Below, one piece after another: positions 7,052-14,651 of a stretch of DNA of 23,882 nucleotides. The DNA is from an uncultured Porphyromonas sp. GTDB lineage: Bacteria; Bacteroidota; Bacteroidia; Bacteroidales; Porphyromonadaceae. Where the stretch lies: the NCBI RefSeq assembly GCF_902489635.1, contig NZ_CABUAN010000033.1:1-23882 (forward strand), given 5' to 3'. How positions within the stretch are numbered: the first letter of the stretch is position 1; each line of letters begins with the position of its first letter. The translations under genes and the position numbers were made by a program. The notes beneath the pieces were generated by a model, which was not told where the DNA came from, made no database searches, and saw only the letters and a program-made list of their open reading frames with translations.

Positions 7052-8368
7052 ATGGACTTTTACGAACTAGATCTAGAGGATGAGGTCCTCGACGGACTGG
7101 ATGCGATGAACTTTGTGGAGACCTCTCCTATTCAATCGGAGACGATCCCCCCACTCCTAGAGGGGCGAGACGTCATCGGTTGTGCGCAGACTGGATCGGG
7201 CAAGACGGCAGCTTATCTGCTCCCCTTCCTCAATAAGGTAGCACGTCAAGAGCTACCCAAAGAGCATCTCGGAGCCGTCGTCATGGCGCCCACACGAGAG
7301 CTCGCCAAGCAGATCGATCAGGAGGTCGAGGGCTTTGGCTATTATGTCTCAGTCTCTACCCTCGCCATCTACGGAGGTACCGACGGCATCGCCTGGGAGC
7401 AGCAAAGACGAGGCATGGCACTCGGAGCAGACATCGTCATCGCCACGCCAGGACGACTCCTCTCGATGCTACGCCTCGGAGCGTGCGACCTATCGCATGT
7501 ACAGTACTTCGTACTAGACGAGGCTGATCGTATGCTCGACATGGGCTTTTACGAAGACATTATGGAGATCTACAAGGCACTGCCTGAGGATTGCCAGCAT
7601 GTGATGTTTTCCGCTACGATGCCCAAGGAGATCCTCAAGCTCTCGGAGAGCATCCTCGTCGATCCCGTCCTCGTCGAGCTAGCGGTGGCAAAGCCCCCTA
7701 AGTCGATCATGCAGACTGCATACATCTGCTATGATGCGCAGAAGCTCCCGATCATCCGATCTCTCTTTGCAAATCCTGAGTCGGAGCTCTCACGCACCAT
7801 CATCTTTGCGGGGACCAAGGCGACTGTCCACGCACTCGCTCAGACACTTACTAGAGATGGACTGCCCGTTGCTGAGATGCACTCGGATCTGTCGCAGGAG
7901 CGTCGCGAGGAGGTCTTGAGAGACTTCCGTATGGGACGCATCAAAGTACTCGTCGCCACCGACATCGTGGCACGCGGTATCGACATAGACGACATTGCGG
8001 TCGTGATCAACTATGAGGTGCCTCGCGACTTTGAGGACTACGTCCACCGCATCGGCCGTACAGCACGTGGTGCCGACGGCAAGGGCTTGGCGATCACGCT
8101 CGTCTCGCCCAGTGATCAGCAAGACTTCGCACGCCTGGAGCAGTTCCTCGAGCAGGAGATCTATCGCATTCCGCTAGATTCATCCCTCGGTGAGGCACCT
8201 ACCTACGCCCCCAACGAGCGCACTAATAGTCGTGGCTCCTCTAGAGGCAAAGGCAACGGACGTGGCAGATCACATGGTAAAGGTCACGGACGAGGTAAGT
8301 CCCAGGGCAAAGGTCGCTCCTCACAGCGTAAAGGTCGCTCCGGTGGTCACAAGGATAGCAAGCAATAA
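7052..8368 (+). CDS. DEAD-box ATP-dependent RNA helicase (RhlE/CsdA-like)
   Basis: An ATP-dependent RNA helicase of 438 aa, expected to remodel RNA in ribosome assembly, decay or cold adaptation. All motifs are present in order: Q motif (about 21-34), Walker A AQTGSGKT (45-52), PTRELA (80-85), DEAD (156-159), SAT (187-189), TDIVARGID, and HRIGRTAR (332-339). From about residue 385 the protein turns into a Gly/Arg/Lys/Ser-rich basic tail with repeated RGK and GKG units, a common RNA-binding extension. The subfamily cannot be fixed without alignment. The next gene begins 8 nt after the stop, so the two are probably co-transcribed. Confidence 0.94.
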   Translation: MDFYELDLEDEVLDGLDAMNFVETSPIQSETIPPLLEGRDVIGCAQTGSGKTAAYLLPFLNKVARQELPKEHLGAVVMAPTRELAKQIDQEVEGFGYYVSVSTLAIYGGTDGIAWEQQRRGMALGADIVIATPGRLLSMLRLGACDLSHVQYFVLDEADRMLDMGFYEDIMEIYKALPEDCQHVMFSATMPKEILKLSESILVDPVLVELAVAKPPKSIMQTAYICYDAQKLPIIRSLFANPESELSRTIIFAGTKATVHALAQTLTRDGLPVAEMHSDLSQERREEVLRDFRMGRIKVLVATDIVARGIDIDDIAVVINYEVPRDFEDYVHRIGRTARGADGKGLAITLVSPSDQQDFARLEQFLEQEIYRIPLDSSLGEAPTYAPNERTNSRGSSRGKGNGRGRSHGKGHGRGKSQGKGRSSQRKGRSGGHKDSKQ

Positions 8369-8376
8369 CAGCCTCT

Positions 8377-8886
8377 ATGAAAGCGCATCAGCGTATCGGC
8401 ATCCTAAGCGATACGCACGGATACATCGATGATCAGATCTGCAAGGCACTTGCCGCGTGTGATCTGATCTTTCATGCAGGCGACATCGGTGCTCCGCAGG
8501 TACTAGAGCGGCTGCAAGCCATCGCCCCGACGCTAGCGGTGTATGGCAACATAGATGACGCTACGCTACACGCACAGCTCCCAGAGGTGGTTCATACAGA
8601 GGTGGCGGGTGTTGAGCTGGTTATGACACACATCGGCGGCTATCCAGGACACTATGAGCGCGTCTTCTCCCCTTATCTTACTCCATGGCATGAGCATCCG
8701 ATGATTACCATCTCGGGGCATAGTCATATCCTTAAGGTGATGCCGGACAAGTCCCGTCCAGGACTACTCCACATCAACCCCGGGGCAGTGGGGCGCAGTG
8801 GATGGCATCAGAGTCGCACCCTCATACGCCTGCAGATCACCTCAGGGCGACCACACGACCTAGAGGTGGTCGAGTGGCCCCGCTAA
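8377..8886 (+). CDS. Metallophosphoesterase, YfcE/MJ0936 type
   Basis: A small (169 aa) calcineurin-like phosphodiesterase. The metal-binding set is complete: Asp12 and His14 in SDTHG, Asp36 in HAGDIG, Asn58 in YGNIDD, His85 in THIGG, His115 and His117 in SGHSH, followed by the family's INPGAVG. Members hydrolyse phosphodiesters such as bis-pNPP; the physiological substrate is usually unknown. It follows the helicase by 8 nt and converges with the LuxR gene on the other strand, with a palindrome array between them. Confidence 0.93.
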   Translation: MKAHQRIGILSDTHGYIDDQICKALAACDLIFHAGDIGAPQVLERLQAIAPTLAVYGNIDDATLHAQLPEVVHTEVAGVELVMTHIGGYPGHYERVFSPYLTPWHEHPMITISGHSHILKVMPDKSRPGLLHINPGAVGRSGWHQSRTLIRLQITSGRPHDLEVVEWPR

Positions 8887-8931
8887 TTTGCTCTGGGGAA
8901 TTTATAGCAGATACATTACAAAATAGAATCT

Positions 8932-9116
8932 CCACGTGGAAATTCTCAAATCCCTCCGGAGGGACGAAATGATCCCCACGTGGGGACGAAATAAAACTTC
9001 GGAAGAATCAAATGAAACTTCGGAGGAATGAAATGAAACTTCGGAGGAATCATTTCTCGCCTACGCGGAGAATAGAAAATAGCCACGTGAGAATTCGCAA
9101 CTTCTCACGTGGCTAT
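8932..9116. repeat. Phased palindrome array, copy B (diverged)
   Basis: It lies in the 328-bp gap between convergent genes. Cores start at 8932 (CCACGTGG), 8954 (CTCCGGAG), 8976 (CCACGTGG), 8997, 9018 and 9039 (CTTCGGA-A/G), about 9060 (degenerate CCTACGCGG), 9083 (CCACGTGA) and 9105 (TCACGTGG); all steps are 21-23 nt. Several cores extend to perfect palindromes (TCCCTCCGGAGGGA 8951-8964, CCCCACGTGGGG 8974-8985). The last two form a perfect 15-bp stem (9079-9093 with 9102-9116) around an 8-nt loop that could terminate transcription from either side. The core order and flanks differ from copies A and C. No gene is seen in 8887-9214. Confidence 0.75.
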
Positions 9117-9214
9117 CATATTATCGTGCCACTTGGCTAAAGCGCACCATCCATAGACCTTCGCGCTTTCAGCACCACAAAGCATTATGTGATGTCTATA
9201 GTGAAGCCTAGGGA

Positions 9215-9820
9215 TTAGATTCCCTTAGCCTCCTCCATAGAGATCAGATTGTTCATCAGAGCGTAGATTGTCAGACCGCTAGGCGAGTGAATGTCTAGCT
9301 TGGCAGCTATGTTGCGCCGGTGCGTCACGACTGTGTGCGGTGAGAGGTGCAGGACATCGGCTATCTCCTTATTGGTCAGACCTCGTGCCACCCAGGTGAC
9401 CACCTCACACTCTCGCTGCGAGAGGGGCGTCTGCTTCGCCTCATCGCTCTCCAGAGTATCCGTATCTGGTTGCTCAGCTTCTTGTATTTGTTGTATTAAG
9501 CTCTGTGGCTCGATCGTTGGTAGACAGACGAAGCTGTAGCCTTTGTATAGATCCTCTGGGAGTAGATTGTGATTGATCGCAACGAGTGTCGGCTCCTTAC
9601 CTGCGGGGAGTAGATCAGGGTTGTACTGTACGCCCGTCAGGAGCGGGTTAGCGATGATTATGTCAGGAGCGATAAATGTGATATGCTGCTTCAGCGCATC
9701 TAGGTCGAGCAGATCCACGCATAGCTGTACGGAAGAGTCGGGGAAGCCTCTACGCAAAGCTAGCTGCAAGCCATAGGCGAGGAGTTTGTGAGGCTCAATG
9801 ATAAGTATCGTGTGTTGCAT
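9215..9820 (-). CDS. LuxR-family response-regulator-like transcription factor, degenerate receiver
   Basis: 201 aa. The C-terminal part (about 131-193) is a clear LuxR/NarL helix-turn-helix: LSQRECEVV, GLTNKEIADVLHLSPHTVVTHRRNI, then the dimerisation end. The N-terminal part (1-115) has the size and pattern of a receiver domain (HTILIIEPHKLLAYGLQLAL, APDIIIANP). However, the phosphate-accepting Asp is replaced by Asn58, the acidic pair by Glu9-Pro10, and the conserved Lys region reads VCLPTIEP. It is therefore unlikely to be phosphorylated in the usual way; no sensor kinase gene is near. It follows the hemerythrin gene by 13 nt in the same operon, which suggests that it regulates, or is modulated with, that protein's stress response. 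That link is inference. Confidence 0.88.
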   Translation of the reverse strand: MQHTILIIEPHKLLAYGLQLALRRGFPDSSVQLCVDLLDLDALKQHITFIAPDIIIANPLLTGVQYNPDLLPAGKEPTLVAINHNLLPEDLYKGYSFVCLPTIEPQSLIQQIQEAEQPDTDTLESDEAKQTPLSQRECEVVTWVARGLTNKEIADVLHLSPHTVVTHRRNIAAKLDIHSPSGLTIYALMNNLISMEEAKGI

Positions 9821-9833
9821 CCGTTTGGGTTGT

Positions 9834-10556
9834 TTATGCGTGTCTGTTGCTGGCTTCGAGTGTCTCCTCGATCTGCTTGATGAGCGGTACGAAGAGACAG
9901 TCCTCGATATGATTGTGCCACATCAGGTCACTCTCGGTGGTAAAAAGCTCGTGCAGGACATTTGTCAGCGCATAGTCTCCCATCGACTGGTAGTACTTGA
10001 TTAGGATATTCTTGAGATCGGTGATCTTCATCTCTATATGGTCGTGTCTACTCTCAAACTCGTCGATCGAGTAGCCCTTGTCGCGATCTCCCTTTAGTAG
10101 CCGATGGACGTAGGGGAAGAGCACCTCGTCCTCGTATCCCATGTGCTTGTGTACCTCCTCGACATAAGCATCATAGAAGCGGTGGATCAAGGCGGCTACC
10201 TCTGGCGAACCCTCCTCGACAGCGGTAAAAAGGTCTCCTCGCAGATTTGGAAGCTTATAGTCTAGGAAGTAGTGATGTGATCGCTGCAGATAAGCTATGA
10301 GCGACTCAGCCGAGATCTCGTGTAGTAGCTCCTCCGGTATCGTATCAGACTGCGTCGTCAGCATGTTGACGACAGCGAGGAGCGTATTCGTATCGACACC
10401 ATTAGCCTGACACACCTCACCGACACTCTTGTCGCCGAAGCCTAGAGGGATGCCAAAGCGGGTGATTACCATGAGCAAGTCATAGTGCGTCAAGATCAAC
10501 TTACTCAGAGAGGTCTGAGCGTCGAAAGGGTGGTTGAGGAGAGTAGGAGGATTCAT
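9834..10556 (-). CDS. Hemerythrin-like di-iron protein with RIC (ScdA/YtfE)-like N-terminus
   Basis: 240 aa. Residues about 88-230 are a hemerythrin-like four-helix domain. Candidate iron ligands are His94/95, His138 and Glu142 (HMGYE), His171/173, and His214 and Glu218 (HNHIE), matching the H-HxxxE-H-HxxxE order of YtfE/ScdA proteins that repair iron-sulfur clusters after nitric oxide or oxidant damage. The N-terminal 15-70 resembles the ScdA_N (DUF542) segment (RFGIPLGFGDKSVGEVCQANGV) but lacks its usual Cys-Cys pair, so it may not be a full RIC enzyme. Oxygen or nitric-oxide sensing or storage is an alternative. It is the first gene of a two-gene operon with a LuxR-type regulator. Confidence 0.87.
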   Translation of the reverse strand: MNPPTLLNHPFDAQTSLSKLILTHYDLLMVITRFGIPLGFGDKSVGEVCQANGVDTNTLLAVVNMLTTQSDTIPEELLHEISAESLIAYLQRSHHYFLDYKLPNLRGDLFTAVEEGSPEVAALIHRFYDAYVEEVHKHMGYEDEVLFPYVHRLLKGDRDKGYSIDEFESRHDHIEMKITDLKNILIKYYQSMGDYALTNVLHELFTTESDLMWHNHIEDCLFVPLIKQIEETLEASNRHA

Positions 10557-10605
10557 AAACTAATTAGTTTTTGGTAGGTGTGTTACTATAACTAGATACC
10601 ACCAG

Positions 10606-10637
10606 CAAAGATACGAATGATCTGCCGACCACTCAAT
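10606..10637 (-). promoter_or_regulatory. Promoter of the hemerythrin-luxR operon
   Basis: Read on the minus strand, TATCTTTG (10613 to 10606) matches the -7 consensus TAnnTTTG exactly, with ATTG (10637 to 10634) 20 nt upstream as a -33 element. The predicted leader is about 45 nt. Confidence 0.6.
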
Positions 10638-10652
10638 ACCTATCAGTAGGTA

Positions 10653-10691
10653 GGGATTAGAGATTAGATTTTAGAAGTTAGAGGTTAGAGG
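10653..10691. repeat. TTAGAGG-type heptad tract
   Basis: A short run of GATTAGAG, TTAGAAG and TTAGAGG units of the same kind as those at 453-495 and 13078-13112, here without a palindrome array. It lies just past the terminator hairpin of the adjacent LRR gene. Confidence 0.55.
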
Positions 10692-10692
10692 G

Positions 10693-10736
10693 GGCTAAGG
10701 GCACTAGTGCTCCTAGTGGCACTAGTACCCTTAGCC
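10693..10736 (-). terminator. Terminator of the LRR/InlB-B-repeat gene
   Basis: GGCTAAGGG (10693-10701) pairs with CCCTTAGCC (10728-10736). After one mismatch, ACTAGTGC (10703-10710) pairs with GCACTAGT (10719-10726) around an 8-nt loop. This very strong stem begins 5 nt after the stop codon of the minus-strand gene. The tail is C/T-rich rather than a pure U-run. Confidence 0.65.
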
Positions 10737-10741
10737 AACCG

Positions 10742-12931
10742 CTAGTCGACTAGGACGCGGTACACCTGGTCGCCTATGCGAACGAGGTAGGGTCCTGATG
10801 GTAGTGCTGAGCAGTCGTATGGCTCACCGCATCGTGCCGTGCCGATCAGTATGCCCTGAGCTGTGTAGAGAGACATCTTTGCATCTGCTGCATAGCCCTC
10901 GACGATGAGCTGATCGTTGGCAATATAGACACGCGGAGTCTCTGCCGTCGGTGTGGTGAGTGCATTGTCTTTGCAGAAGGTTACCTCTAGATTGATCTCC
11001 TTATCGACCTTGACACCGACCTCTAGCTCATCTCGCCAGTCGGTCATCTCCTCGCCATTGACGATCCACTTGTCGACCCGTAGCGTCGGGTCTGGCGTGG
11101 CGACACAGTACACTGTCTCGCCCTCCTTGACCAGTGTCCCTGAGCTTATGATCTCTTGTGTACTGCTGAGTCGTACGGAGAGGTAGCCTCCAGGGCCATA
11201 AGTGAAGTTAAACGGATACTGTGGCACTGTAAGCTCCTTAAAGACAGCGGTCACATGACCATCACGATAGAGCTCATAGTAGAAAGGACTCCCCTCGTCT
11301 AGTGATCGCTCGCCGTCGGCCCTCCAGTAGTCTAGCTCATGCCCCTTGTCTGCCTTAGCCACAAAGGTGATCTCAGAGCCTGCAGGGATACGGTCGCCCG
11401 ACTTAACCTTCACCGCCGTGCCCATATTGTCCATATAGTAGGCATTCTCGATGATGCCACCACCCTCACTATCGTAAGTGATCGTGTAGCCCTCTGCGGG
11501 GAGCTTCTTATAGTGAGCGACGATATTGACATCGTCTGTGATAATGTACTCAAAGAAAAGTTGGTCAGCCTCGTGACAGCGCTCGCCATTGATCTCATAG
11601 TAGTCTACCTGATAGCCATCCTCTAGCTCAGACTGTATGTACACCTTGGTGCCACGGTCTACGAGATCGCCTGACTTGAGCTCTTTCCAGGGATTGACGA
11701 TGGCGACACTCAGAGTACCACCCTCATTCATAGAGAAGGTGACCCGCGCCTGTCCTGAGGGCTGCTCACTAGCGGTGCGTGGCACACGAGCCACGATTTG
11801 ATTCGTCTCGGCAGCTGCTGCATAGTGTGGATAGTAGTCGTTGTACGTCTGAATGCCTACTACCAGTGTGTCCAGTTGCTGTCCTCCTCGTGTAAAGAGC
11901 GACTCGGATAGCTTGAAGACCCCCCCCTCTACACTGTATTGATTGGAGAAGATCGGCGTGTTGGGAGCCTCTCCTTCCTCAGAGGCGATCATTACGTTGG
12001 GGTAGGTCGTGGTGTAGCTCTGCCCCTGAGCATCCTGTACGGTATGCTGGAAGGAGAGATCTATCGTCCGAGGCGATACATGGATAGGGTCAAGAGTTAT
12101 CTCGGGGCACTGGTCATAGTTGACGTCAGACTCTCGCAGCTGATCGGTAAAGAGTGGCAACTGGTCATAGGTGAGGGCATTGCCCGAGAGGCTAGCCTTC
12201 CGAAGTGTGGAGAGGCCCTTGACGCCTATCAGCCGGCGTAGCTGTCGATTGTTGTATACCTCCAAGGAGCTGAGCTGCGTCAACCCCGTGAGGTCTATCG
12301 CCTGTAACTGTTGCTGGTTATAGAGCTTGAGCTTCTGCAGATGCTTCTGCTGTGTCAGGTCGAGGGTGCCTTGCAGTGAAGGCATCTCAGGGGTGTCGAG
12401 GCGTGTCGAGAGCAAAAGCTCCTCGAGTATCCCGTCTTGTGGTAGGGTGATGCTCCGCAGGTTTTGTACTTTGAGTACCTTGAGCTGAGGACAGCGAGAG
12501 ACATCTAGGTGGTACGGAGTCGTAGAGCCCGACATCGGACAGGCGAAAGCAAAGTCTAGCCGCTCTAGAGCGGGTGAGGCTATTTCGCCAAAGCCTAAGA
12601 CATTGAGCCGTCCCTCCGTAGCCCACGGCTCTTCGAGCATAGTTATAGAGGTGCCGTCGATAGTTATCTTAGTCCCCTCGGCCACAGGCTCAGCATAGGT
12701 GTGGGAGACCGCCTTGGCGTAGCGACTCCTGGGGTCGGCTAGCTTCTCGCTCGACCCGTCTCCCCAGTAGACGGTGACCGAGGCGTTAGGGAGCGTGTTG
12801 TACTTAAAAGTCACGGAGCTACTCCCTGGAGTCACACATAGCTCGATAGGATACTCTAGACCATCCTGAGCGAGTAGCCCATGAAGTGGTAATAGGCAGA
12901 GTAGGAGCCAATAAGTAATCTTTGCTTTCAT
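10742..12931 (-). CDS. Secreted LRR protein with InlB-type B-repeats and T9SS-like C-terminus
   Basis: 729 aa. The signal peptide is MKAKITYWLLLCLLPLHGLLAQ; the frame is open 15 codons further upstream, but this Met precedes the signal directly and is chosen. A PKD-like stretch (WGDGSS ... SHTYAEP) comes first, then irregular LRRs (LDLTQQKHLQKLKLYNQQQL and similar). After about residue 370, three units of about 75-85 aa resemble the divergent InlB B-repeat (GGTLSVAIVNP, GGGIIENAYY, GGYLSVRLSS, each followed by a GxxVxxG(T/S)xVxx pattern and a W or Y 'VNGE' motif). The last 70 residues (YTAQGILIGTA ... YLVRIGDQVYRVLVD) resemble a type A T9SS sorting domain. Expected to be secreted or surface-attached, probably in adhesion; ligand unknown. 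Single gene with its own terminator. Confidence 0.88.
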   Translation of the reverse strand: MKAKITYWLLLCLLPLHGLLAQDGLEYPIELCVTPGSSSVTFKYNTLPNASVTVYWGDGSSEKLADPRSRYAKAVSHTYAEPVAEGTKITIDGTSITMLEEPWATEGRLNVLGFGEIASPALERLDFAFACPMSGSTTPYHLDVSRCPQLKVLKVQNLRSITLPQDGILEELLLSTRLDTPEMPSLQGTLDLTQQKHLQKLKLYNQQQLQAIDLTGLTQLSSLEVYNNRQLRRLIGVKGLSTLRKASLSGNALTYDQLPLFTDQLRESDVNYDQCPEITLDPIHVSPRTIDLSFQHTVQDAQGQSYTTTYPNVMIASEEGEAPNTPIFSNQYSVEGGVFKLSESLFTRGGQQLDTLVVGIQTYNDYYPHYAAAAETNQIVARVPRTASEQPSGQARVTFSMNEGGTLSVAIVNPWKELKSGDLVDRGTKVYIQSELEDGYQVDYYEINGERCHEADQLFFEYIITDDVNIVAHYKKLPAEGYTITYDSEGGGIIENAYYMDNMGTAVKVKSGDRIPAGSEITFVAKADKGHELDYWRADGERSLDEGSPFYYELYRDGHVTAVFKELTVPQYPFNFTYGPGGYLSVRLSSTQEIISSGTLVKEGETVYCVATPDPTLRVDKWIVNGEEMTDWRDELEVGVKVDKEINLEVTFCKDNALTTPTAETPRVYIANDQLIVEGYAADAKMSLYTAQGILIGTARCGEPYDCSALPSGPYLVRIGDQVYRVLVD

Positions 12932-13075
12932 ACTGATATGGATCTGTTGATACGATGACAAAGGCTCTAGACACAACTATGGGGACTTAGTTGCAGAGCC
13001 TTGATGGATCAACCAAGCTCCCTTTGATATAGCGAAGATAGTTATTTCTAATGACAAAGTGTAATCAGAGATGTC

Positions 13076-13402
13076 TCACCTCTAATCTCTAACTTCTAAC
13101 CTCCAATCTCTATTTACATATCTTTACGGGGGAATTCGTCCGATTCCATCCTTTCTCGAATATCCACGTGGAAAATCTCAAATTCCCACGTGGATATTTT
13201 TTATTTTCCACGTGGGCGTCATTCATTTCCTCCGAAGTTTCATTTGATTCCTCCGAAGAATTTTTTCTTCCCCACGTGGAAAATAAAAATTCTCCACCTG
13301 GATATTTTGAAATATCCACGTGGAAATCACTTTCCCCCGACACCGCGCCGTATCGATATGTAGTCGGCTCTAAATTATTGTAACGAGCCGGCGTTGAGTT
13401 TC
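13076..13402 (-). repeat. Phased palindrome array, copy C (inverted near-copy of A)
   Basis: The reverse complement of this stretch matches 160-505 with scattered substitutions, including the unique flank (for example GGCTCGTTACAATAATTTAG) and the heptad tract at the other end. Cores on the plus strand start at 13164, 13186, 13208, 13272, 13294 (degenerate CCACCTGG) and 13316, with two CTCCGAAG cores filling the 64-nt gap: the same 21-22 nt phase as in A. The two copies are inverted relative to each other about 12.6 kb apart. The rest of the 12932-13520 gap shows only the ilvE terminator. Confidence 0.8.
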
Positions 13403-13448
13403 CCCTGGGTCGGAGACGTGTCACTCCTAACCTCTAATCATGAACAAA

Positions 13449-13478
13449 GGCGCACCCAGCATCCGTGCTGAGTGCGCC
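13449..13478 (-). terminator. Terminator of ilvE
   Basis: GGCGCAC (13449-13455) pairs with GTGCGCC (13472-13478), with AGCA/TGCT extending the stem inside. On the minus strand it is followed by TTTGTT. It begins 42 nt past the ilvE stop. Confidence 0.7.
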
Positions 13479-13520
13479 TCGTTGCATTGAGTCTCGTGAT
13501 ATGCGAGACGAGTAGTTTCT

Positions 13521-14540
13521 TTAGTCTAGTATGGTGACCCAGCCGTGTGTATCAGGCTCGTCGCCGTACTGGATGCCACGTAGCTTGTTGTAGAGCTTCT
13601 GGCAGATAGGACCGGGCTTACCATCCTTAGAGATCTCGTAAGTCTTGTGCTCATCGAGGTCATCGACACGTAGTATCGGGCTGATGACAGCAGCCGTACC
13701 ACAAGCACCAGCCTCCTCAAAGGTAGCTAGCTCCTCCTCAGGTACATGACGACGCTCTACCTTCAGACCGAGATCCTCAGCGAGCTGCATCAAGCTCTTG
13801 TTCGTGATAGAGGGCAGGATAGAGGTAGACTCAGGCGTGATGTAAGTGTTGTCTCTAATTCCGAAGAAGTTAGCTGGACCGCACTCATCGATATACTTCT
13901 TCTCCTTAGCATCGAGGAAAAGGCAAGCGCTGTAGCCCTTCTCGTGAGCCAAGACGGTAGGTACCATACCAGCAGCATAGTTACCGCCCACCTTGATCGT
14001 ACCAGTACCCAGAGGTGCCGCACGGTCATAGCCACGCATGATAGCCATAGGAGTAGGCTTAAAGCCCTCCTTGAAGTAAGGACCTACGGGAGATACAAAG
14101 ACGATAAAGAGATACTCAGGAGCTGGCTTGACACCTACCTGAGCGCCGAGACCGAGTAGGAGTGGGCGGATGTAGAGTGAAGCACCGCTCTCGTAGGGAG
14201 GTACATAGTCCTTGTTGAGCTCGACAGCCTTCTTGACAGCCTTGATAAAGAGCTCTTCGGGTACGGGAGCCATGACGACACCCTCAGCTGAGCGGATCAT
14301 ACGCTTAGCATTCTCCTCGACACGGAAGAGGCGGATCTTACCATCCTTACCACGATAAGCCTTGAGACCCTCAAAAGCCTCCTGACCGTAGTGCAGACAG
14401 GTTGCGCCCATGTGTAGCGTGACCGTCTCCTCTGAAGAGACCTCTAGCTCACCCCACTTGCCATCACGATAGTAACAGCGTACGTTGTAATCGGTCTTGA
14501 GGTAACCAAACCCCAATGATGACCAGTCCAAATTCTTCAT
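13521..14540 (-). CDS. ilvE: Branched-chain amino acid aminotransferase
   Basis: A PLP-dependent class IV aminotransferase of 339 aa that exchanges amino groups between 2-oxoglutarate/glutamate and the keto acids of leucine, isoleucine and valine. The PLP lysine is Lys183 in TIKVGGNYAAG. Other family marks are HYGQEAFEGLKAY, LYIRPLLLG, the DECGPANFFG loop and GTAAVISP near the C-terminus. The length and these motifs fit the longer eukaryote-like (BCAT-type) IlvE branch. It is transcribed alone, between two secreted LRR genes, with its own -7 box upstream and a strong terminator downstream. Confidence 0.95.
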   Translation of the reverse strand: MKNLDWSSLGFGYLKTDYNVRCYYRDGKWGELEVSSEETVTLHMGATCLHYGQEAFEGLKAYRGKDGKIRLFRVEENAKRMIRSAEGVVMAPVPEELFIKAVKKAVELNKDYVPPYESGASLYIRPLLLGLGAQVGVKPAPEYLFIVFVSPVGPYFKEGFKPTPMAIMRGYDRAAPLGTGTIKVGGNYAAGMVPTVLAHEKGYSACLFLDAKEKKYIDECGPANFFGIRDNTYITPESTSILPSITNKSLMQLAEDLGLKVERRHVPEEELATFEEAGACGTAAVISPILRVDDLDEHKTYEISKDGKPGPICQKLYNKLRGIQYGDEPDTHGWVTILD

Positions 14541-14593
14541 ACTATATATAGGTAATAAAGTTGTTAGTAAAGTCCGTAGTAACGATCGGTCTA

Positions 14594-14601
14594 CAAAGAT
14601 A
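14594..14601 (-). promoter_or_regulatory. -7 promoter box of ilvE
   Basis: On the minus strand this reads TATCTTTG, an exact TAnnTTTG match, 54 nt before the ATG, followed by an A/T-rich leader. No clear -33 TTTG is seen at the expected distance. Confidence 0.5.
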
Positions 14602-14651
14602 CCTATTTTATTTGGTATTGTAGCTCTGCTGGAGATCTCTGAGCGTGGACA

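Noticed and set aside
12932..12976. Upstream Met for the LRR/B-repeat protein
   Set aside because: A signal peptide begins at the Met at 12931; the 15-codon extension adds nothing family-like.
13441..13480. tRNA or small RNA gene near the ilvE 3' end
   Set aside because: The strong hairpin has no cloverleaf; position and trailing T-rich tail fit an ilvE terminator.
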